DNA of 64,000 nucleotides, from contig NC_073692.1 of NCBI RefSeq assembly GCF_029784155.1, forward strand, positions 233,448,503-233,512,502, in the 5' to 3' direction. The DNA is from Uranotaenia lowii. Its lineage: Eukaryota; Arthropoda; Insecta; Diptera; Culicidae. Position 1 is the stretch's first letter; each line of letters opens with the position of its first letter. A model generated the notes under the pieces. That model made no database searches, was not told where the DNA came from, and was given only the letters and a program-made list of their open reading frames with translations. Made by a program: the position numbers and the translations under genes. Below, piece after piece: positions 56,790 to 64,000 of this stretch.

Positions 56790-57640
56790 CTACCAATCTA
56801 AATTTCAAATAAGAAATTTATTGATCGTCGGAAAGAAGAACCGTGTACGAATTTGGATGCAAAATAACGATATTTTTTCTAAAACATATAAAATTTGAAA
56901 TGAACGACCCCTTTTTGTGTCGTCTGATATTAAATTTGAAATCAAGAATAGATCCAATTTACGTCCTGCAAAACTGCCGTGTATGGATTTTCTTTTCGAT
57001 CCAATGCATAGCAACATAATTATTGCAAAAACATGATAAATTGAACATGAACGACCCCTTTTTTTGTCGACTGTTTCAAAATTTGACTCCAGGAATTAAT
57101 TGTCAGTTTTTGTAAAATACCCGTGAATAAACTTTCGTCCGAATCCCATGAATAATAAAGAAATTTTTGCGAAACATTTAACAGTCAGTATGAACGATCC
57201 CTTTTTCTATCGTTTAATAGAAAGTTGGAAATCGGGAATCGATTTCTTTTCCTGTGGAACTCTCGTGTTCGGATTTTTGCCGCTATTTGATATCTAATAT
57301 CGTAATTATTAAAAAAAACAATGGAAAAAATATTTTTCCGTCCCATTGTCAAAATTTGACACCTGAAATCAATTGCCTTTATTCTAATACTCCCATGTGC
57401 AATATTTCCATAACAATCTTATGCAAAAACAAGACAACATCGCAAAAAACAGTGAACAGATTATATGGACGACCCCTTTTGCGAGCCTTGACCCAAAATT
57501 TGACACTTGGAAGCATTAGAGCGTCCCTTAAAACTTTCATGTGGAAATTTTCATCTCAATCTAATGTATGATTTCGTCACGACCCCTTTCGCCTCACCGA
57601 AAATTTGACTCCTGAAATCAATTATCCGTCCCTAAAAACT
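56790..57640 (+). repeat. Diverged tandem array, ~145-bp unit
   Basis: The key phrase GAACGACCCCTTTTT recurs at 56902, 57049, 57192 (as GAACGATCCC), 57468 (GGACGACCCC) and 57577 (ACGACCCC). In some units it is followed by AAAATTTGACNCCTG-type sequence and a TTTTTGCAAAAACAT-like stretch, with a decayed unit near 57338. Spacing is about 147, 143, 146, 130 and 109 bases. Confidence 0.75.
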
Positions 57641-60293
57641 CTCATGAACAAATTTAAAGTATTTTAAGAATTTGTTTCCTAAACCATCAAGTAACTTTTT
57701 TAATATCAAATCTTATCTTTATGAGAAAATGGGTGCAAGCTGCCAAACATGTCGTATGCTCTATGCGAAATTTGGCACAGTGACAGATCTCATCTACTAT
57801 AGCAAGAAATAATTTCCCGAACAGATAGATGAATTTGGTTAAAAATTTCGTCGAAGAAGCACTTCAAGCGGCAATCTATTTTAGTTCGTTCTGAATACAA
57901 AGTGGCTTAAACTATAATTTATTCTATATGCGGGGTGAATTCATAAGCTTGGTAGAGTTCAGTCAGATCGGTTTGCCGATCAGTTTGCTTCTCTTTTTTT
58001 TACAATGGTAAAATAGGACGATGTTGATTGATGTAGATAGTAGATCCATGATGTGTATTTGTACAAACTTAGTTCGGAAATTTGTTACTCATTTGAAAAT
58101 AGTTTAATGTCTCACGACCAACATGTTTGGGAAGCGTTTCTGGCCTTAATTATAGCACAGTGTCAAGACTGGACTGGACAAATGGTTATTGAAAATTATC
58201 CCTAAATTTCTAAAACATTTATTGTTCTGCAAATGTTTTGAATTTATTCAAATCCTCCAAATTTTATTTTGGTAATCTTCTGCTTAGGAATTCCTCTGTT
58301 TTGAAATTCCGTTTTTCTATTCGTTTTATCAAATAATTATCTGTAACATTTAATTTGAAGATTGAACTCCGTTCAAATCTATTTTTTCCATTTTAACTCA
58401 GTTTTTGTTTTGCTCTGCTGTTTGTTTTTCGATAAATTTTTCCTCCCCACAAAGCGCCAAAGTCCACCAAAAAACCGCGCTCAGTAAGCATGACTGTTTT
58501 TGTCGATTCAATTCAATTCTACCGGTCAAAAGTCATATCGGACGAAAACGGCGACGTAACAAAGCCGTTGCAAGTGTTTTTTTTTTGCCGGCCGCCTCAC
58601 AGCTCCGACTGTCGTTTTTTCTTATCAATCCAATTCAGCAAACCAATCTAATTACCGACTCATATCGCGTCCCATTCAAGGTTGTCCAAGCTTTGCATGG
58701 GGTGGGCGATGAGTTTCCTTCTTATGTGGACGAAGATGATTGGTTCATTGAATAAAACGCTGGGAAGAGCTTTAGCTTGAAATTCCGGAAGATTTATCCT
58801 CACAAATGATGTGAGCTTGCAAGACTTCAAAGCTTGTCTTTCGGAACATTTACCCTAGTAGGGTACAATCGAAAGGCACTTCTAACGAAAGTGCCGATCG
58901 CATATCGTACGTGATAATTAAAAACAACACGAATAAAGCAGAATAGAGTAACTCGATATCGAAACTGCGACGACAAACGTCCACTTTCTCGCCCTCTGAT
59001 CGCGACCGGAGACCCATGACACATGTCCTATGTTTATTATTTGTTTTTGTTCCACTATCCAGAGACCCAACGGACCCGAACATCCGCATGGTGATGGACT
59101 CAATCGAACTGAGTCATAACCAAGAACCTCCTGCCCAAAGAACCGCGATTGATTCACGGCTCAGAATCGTCCGATATGGACACGTAGTAGAATTTTGACA
59201 AAGCAAAAACGCCATTACACCATTTCTACTTAAAGAAAAAAAAATGAAAACGAGAATCCAACCGGGCGGCGCATGCAAATGGTAGAGCCAATCGAAGCAA
59301 TTATAAGTCGAGGACTGAAGTGTTTGCTGGTTTTTGCTACCCGATTCTTAAACATATGACGCATTCCTATTTGTTGCTTTGTTGATTCCTTAGAAATGTG
59401 GAGTCGCGTGGATCAGATTTTTTTTCCTTATTTTTTTGCTATGACAAGAAATAATGACGAGCCACGTTTAAGCTGGGGTGGCGCCAGTTGTTTATCAAAT
59501 ATTTGGCTAAACAGCTATGGATAAAGTGAAGCAGCATACTTTCCCAAGACTTGGTGAAATTTTTGTTTTTGATGTTAAAAGTTGAAAATGAGTTAAATTG
59601 TTAATAAATTTGTCTTCAAAGACAGTCAACAGATGGGTCGAATTCTTGTAACAAGAATTCGAAAGATCAAATTGCATTCCTTGAACAGTCATCGTGAAAC
59701 AAATAATCCTCGGGACTGGTCAAATTTCGCCATGATGCAATTGCGTCTTCGGTTGAATAGTGGTTCAAATTAAGGATGAGTAATCTTAAACATACACAAA
59801 ATTTATCAGCGTTTGTAGTACACATAAATTGTGAAACGGTTTTTTAGGTTGTTGTTGATTCATAAACCTTATCAGCAAACTCCCGTTTTAGATGGCCCAC
59901 CTCCATTAAGTTATCATTACCAAGCAAGGTTATTTTTGGATTGGGCAAATATGATGATGATATCTTTTGGTACTACTTCGGGAGATTTGTCTGCCCACAA
60001 TGGTATTTTTCTGTGCCAGATTACGTTCGGGAAAATCAGATAGAAAATACTTAAGTCAAGTTTAAGCTGAAAAAGAATCCACTAAAATCGAAAATTCCGA
60101 AAACAAGAAACGAAAAAAACCTTCATAATTATGACATTATTCGAAGTTCGGCGGCTTATGTTTTCATTCGAGTGCATCCAGATTTAAAAAAAGTCTTTTG
60201 AGGCCCCCAATGAATTCATGAAATTATTAATTTTGCATAGTTACTTTTTTAGGAACGCTTCCTGAAAGCCTAAACAAATCCAAAAACTCCCTA
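57641..60293. other. Presumed intronic DNA with a less repetitive block at 58.4-59.3 kb
   Basis: From about 58380 to 59330 the sequence is more complex and less AT-rich, with several CpG-containing words and a 116-codon frame at 58405-58755 that I do not recognise. It has no element ends. It could be an intronic regulatory block or an unrecognised exon. Confidence 0.35.
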
Positions 60294-62765
60294 TTAAAAT
60301 CTCGATTTCAATTTGACACCCCTCGCTTTAAATCACTATATCTTTTTCTCAAATATATATTTTTGAAATCCTCGTAATGTAACTAAAATATGTTTCTCAG
60401 ACAATGTTAAGCTCATTCGGAAAATGCGGAAAAAGTCGGGATTTGAAATGCCTCGGAAAAATGCATGAAAAAGACGGAAATTTCTTCAATAAATCGAGAG
60501 TATTTTTCTCATTTCCTTGAAATTCTCCAGGAAAACCGGAAAATTTTGAACTTTACACTCAACCCATGTTTTAAAAAAATAAACTCGAAACTTCGAGCAT
60601 ATCAAAAATGATAAAATTTTAAAAGTTAGTCCAGTTGTTACCGATAAATAGCAGGTATAGATGAGAAATCTCGCGTTTGGATTGTTTGGGGTCTCAAATA
60701 TGCTAACTCCTGTTGAACTTGCATCTCCTTTTTTGTTTGAAGGAATGGAATTAAAATAGTATTAAAAATTGTTAGTCTGATTACGAGTCGATATCTGCTT
60801 ATGGAGTCAAGGAAAAGGTCGTTTACTTAAGAGAAAATTGTAAAAGATTAGCTTAAATGTATTCATTATAGTAAAAAAGTGATGCCAAATCGACATTGGA
60901 CTACTTTGGTGTAAGAAAAATTTCACGATGAAATAGGTTCAGTTTCACAGTTTTCCTAATAAAATTTTTCTGTCGCAGATTTTTTGATTCGTAAAATCTT
61001 TGATAAAACGGTTCACCATGAAAAAGTTCTTTCAATAAATGCGCGTTGGGTAAAGTTGAATTTCGGGGCTTTGGAAACTTAAATTTATGTTTAAATTTAA
61101 TATTTTGAACCTATAGTGAACTAGTGAAATATTCCATTTTAATAAAACCAATTCTACTACAATGTACCTTTGTTTTCTTTCTGCTTTGTCTTAAATAACT
61201 TTATTGTTAAAAAAAAGCAAAATTTTCGGATGGGAAATTACTTATTTTTTCGAATACTATCACTGCTTTCCAAAATTTCTGTAAATTACTATTTCTGATT
61301 GCTTCAAAATTTGTACATTTTCTCATTTTGGTCTGGCTGTTTTTGATGTTCTAATTGATTTCGAAATTGGTTTTCTTGTGAAGATATGTATGTATTGAGA
61401 ATTTGAGCCGGTCACAGTGAGGTTTTCAAAACATTAAATTTAAGTATTTCATGACAATTTCTCCACTAAACCTAGAAATCATTGAATATTTAAGAGTTCT
61501 TAAATGTGCTACGATTTTGGCCTTGGTAAAAAAAATTATAATAAAATCAATATTTAAAAGTAGAAAGGTTAAATAAAGCTTGTGATTATTTTTTTAGTTC
61601 AAGAGAATCGAAAATTTCGTTGACACAAAACAAACATGTCATTTAATTTTCACTTACACATTTTAGTAACAGTTCTCAGCTCAATTTCTGGATAAAAAAA
61701 AACTTTGGAAAGGAAATTAGTTGCTGAGAAATTTGATGTTTTAAGTATCAATTGAAGAAAGCTCAATCATTTGTTAATCCAGCTGAAACAGAAATGTTGA
61801 AATAAATGGATTTAAACTAAAGACTTGAATTTTCCGACGTAATTTTTATATACACCTCGGAGATATCATATCGAAAAAATTTAAAATAGTTCAGCCGCTT
61901 TCTTTCCAAAATGTTTCCCGGAGAACTTTCCTATATTGGATTCTTCTGTCCCTGAGTAGTGTCGTCGTCCAAGTATGTGCATTCGTTTACAGGTTCTGGT
62001 CAAAATTACACAACGAGCTTCCGTACATTCGATTCGGCACATTCGAATTCTCAAGAAGTTTCCACATTTGTACATTCGATGTGATTTTTTGTTTCAAGTA
62101 GAAGCGCTGCCCTAGAATATTCAATGTAAAGTGGGTTGGTCCAGAAGAAATATGTTGAAAAAAGGGTTTTAAAAACATGTGGAAACATTTTTAATAAATA
62201 AACCTTGTTTTCGAACTTTTAAAGAATTTTCAACTTTCTGTACATTCCCGGAGGGATTTCCGTCAAAAAACCAGAAAATGCGCTAAATTTAGTTCACAAA
62301 TTGGTACTTGTTTTTTTGCTATCTTTAAACTCAGTTTTGAGTTAAATTTCTCGACCGTGCAGCTACACAAAAAAAATCGTCGCACTCTATTTCTCGTTCG
62401 TAAAATTTTATAAACAGGACCTGCAAACTGTAACCACAAAAAGGAAATACGTCAACGTAAATCGACCCATTAAAATCTAATGAAAAAATCTGAAAAACAT
62501 TTATTGGAAAAAGACTGTAGTCCAGCTACCAAATGCTTAAAAAAATTTACACTTTGTGCATAAGAAAGTTGAAGTTAGAAGCTGTATATTACCCAGGATA
62601 TATTATTTTTTAACTTTTTCAAGACATTTGAGTTGAGTAAAATTAACATTACGAGGTTTTCAAAACTTTGAATTTTGTACAAATCAGCAAAGAAACAAGA
62701 GAGATTTTCTGGTTTTAGAAAGGAGTGTCAAATTGTCACTTCAAGAACTCTAACGGATGGACAAA
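60294..62765. repeat. Large composite with 'TTTGACAC' family ends
   Basis: Near 60300 AATTTGACACCCCTCGCTTT and CCTCGTAATGTAACTAAAATA, and inverted near 62640-62740 (TAACATTACGAGG, AGGAGTGTCAAATTGTCAC), match the arms of the element at 42713-43756. The two may be the ends of one long member or of two separate fragments. TTAA is present at the left only. The interior is AT-rich without recognised coding sequence. Confidence 0.45.
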
Positions 62766-63106
62766 TCTGGAACGGATTGGGCTAAATGATGAATATACTA
62801 TGAAAATTTGAGAATGTCTATAAAAATTCGCAGCCTATGACGTTATTTGGCGTATATTTGTACCAAAACTTGCCAAATATTTAGTGAGGATACTATTGGC
62901 ACCAAAATTATTCTGTGCTACCTGTTTCAAATTGTAGACCTTCTCAGCTGAATTCATTTATTTTATCTATTTTATCAATTTAGCAAAATTTCTTCTTGGA
63001 CCTTAAACATCCTGAGACTCTTCATCAAATATTATTTGATGGAATCGAACTAGCTAACACAAAGATGATTGGCTTTTGAACTCATCACCATCAGATTTGT
63101 TATGTA

Positions 63107-63454
63107 CAGCACCCGTTCGATTTTGGCAACATTCGATTTTGGCAACATGCGAGCAAAACCTTTCGTTTTGGGCAACATCCAAAAAAGACAGTTTTTTTTT
63201 TGGTCACTTTTTTATTTTTTGATTGTATTTCAAATTAATCAAAATAAATGTAAAACGTATTGTAAGCTTGATTTTTTTAAATTTGTTTTTTAATTAGTTT
63301 TAAACAGTAAAAAATGATCTAATATTTTGATCAATTTTGATTAATTTGAAATGAAAATTAAAAAAAGTGACAAAATAAAACGTTTGATTTTGGCAACATT
63401 CGATTTTGGCAACATAAAATTTACGGGCGTGTTATTAAAAACGAACGGGCTCTG
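63107..63454. mobile_element. MITE with iterated TTCGATTTTGGCAACA, copy 2
   Basis: It begins CAGCACCCGTTCGATTTTGG after TA and ends ACGAACGGGCTCTG. The right flank is TT, so its TA is lost or mutated. Two TTCGATTTTGGCAACAT units lie at each end. It is homologous to 50293-50895. Confidence 0.8.
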
Positions 63455-63472
63455 TTTTACCAAATTATATAC

Positions 63473-63925
63473 TAAAGTTGCCCGGATTCGTCCAGACTTG
63501 CCCGGATATCTGACACAAAATTTTGAGGAAAGTTCGGTCGGGTCCGGTTGCACGGATTTCGTTTGGAAAAGCCCCGATTTTGCCCGGATATGTTCACTTT
63601 ATATGGAAAATGTAACAAAAACCTCCCTACAATTTTTCATTTTTATATAGCAAGTTTAATCCAAATAATCATGGCCGGTTTTTTGGAAACCTTCAATACT
63701 TTAAATTTTAAAACCGCTGTTTTGATGGAAAAAAAATTTCTATGATTTTTTTTATTGATTTTTACTGAATTATTCCACGGTTTTGACCAAATTTGCCCGA
63801 ATATTGCCCGGTTTTGTGGCTGCACATTTTGATATCAAATGCCCGGATTTTTCCAGGTTTTTAAAGAAAATTTCCCGGATTTTCCCGGTCCAGATACGTC
63901 CGGAAAAAAATTTGGCAACCTTATT
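63473..63925 (+). repeat. Dispersed 'TGCCCGG' repeat, copy F
   Basis: It runs from AAAGTTGCCCGGATTCGTCC to GTCCGGAAAAAAATTTGGCA and ACCTT. The ends, AAAGTTGCC and inverted AAGGTTGCC, look like a short terminal inverted repeat. This is the most complete copy, but I could not confirm a target duplication. Confidence 0.65.
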
Positions 63926-64000
63926 ACATACCATTGAAGATCAACGCATTTAGATAATTTCAACCTTGTACTACATTAAATCGAATGTCATTTGAAGAAT

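Noticed and set aside
58405..58755. A 116-codon host exon
   Set aside because: The frame is open but I see no conserved motif or convincing splice sites; kept only as part of a low-repeat block.

Overview
This is an AT-rich, repeat-dominated eukaryotic window with no bacterial-style gene organisation. Short introns, a BEL/Pao LTR retrotransposon, TA-, TTAA- and 8-bp-duplicating DNA transposons, tRNA-derived SINE-like modules and one candidate first coding exon with a GTAAGA donor all point to a dipteran insect nuclear genome. The repeat styles feel mosquito-like (Culicidae); that is inference, because no host gene here could be named with confidence.

Layout. 0-5 kb: a non-autonomous hAT element (815-2212, perfect 8-bp target duplication) and a decayed pogo/Tigger-like transposase, then unassigned sequence. 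5.2-11.5 kb: nested DNA elements, with a TA-flanked element split by a 3.7-kb hAT element that carries two smaller elements. 11.8-14.8 kb: a TTAA-flanked MITE, then an element with CCCAGGTAACC termini carrying a broken Tnp2-like transposase. 15.6-16.7 kb: a broken non-LTR reverse transcriptase. 18-24 kb: two long foldback TA-flanked elements, hit in turn by a small hairpin element and by very short retroposed tails. 25.2-26.1 kb: an element with CCCAAGCAACC termini holding tandem repeats and a tRNA-like module. 26493-34627: a nearly intact BEL/Pao retrotransposon (LTRs 391/392 identical, target duplication ACATG) whose pol frame is fully open but whose gag is split by a frameshift. 35-37 kb: a hAT MITE and dispersed repeats. 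38.0-39.3 kb: a broken transposase resembling the Transib/RAG1 group, with a 57-bp intron. 41-52 kb: MITEs, tandem duplications and poly(A)-tailed fragments. 52.4-53.65 kb: the most gene-like stretch, a candidate 5' UTR and first coding exon (+). The remaining 10 kb would be its first intron, filled with MITE copies, a diverged ~145-bp tandem array and a less repetitive block at 58.4-59.3 kb.

Working picture. Apart from the BEL pol polyprotein, every recognisable coding remnant is a dead transposase or reverse transcriptase. Complete small elements, recognised by target-site duplications that can be read directly, dominate the DNA. The most unusual items are a ~120-145-bp hairpin element with 15-16-bp target duplications and no A-tail (two copies), a 27-bp retroposed insertion with a perfect 13-bp duplication, and tRNA-like Pol III modules inside two DNA elements with similar ends. 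I saw no CRISPR array, rRNA gene, canonical tRNA gene, or multi-gene host system.
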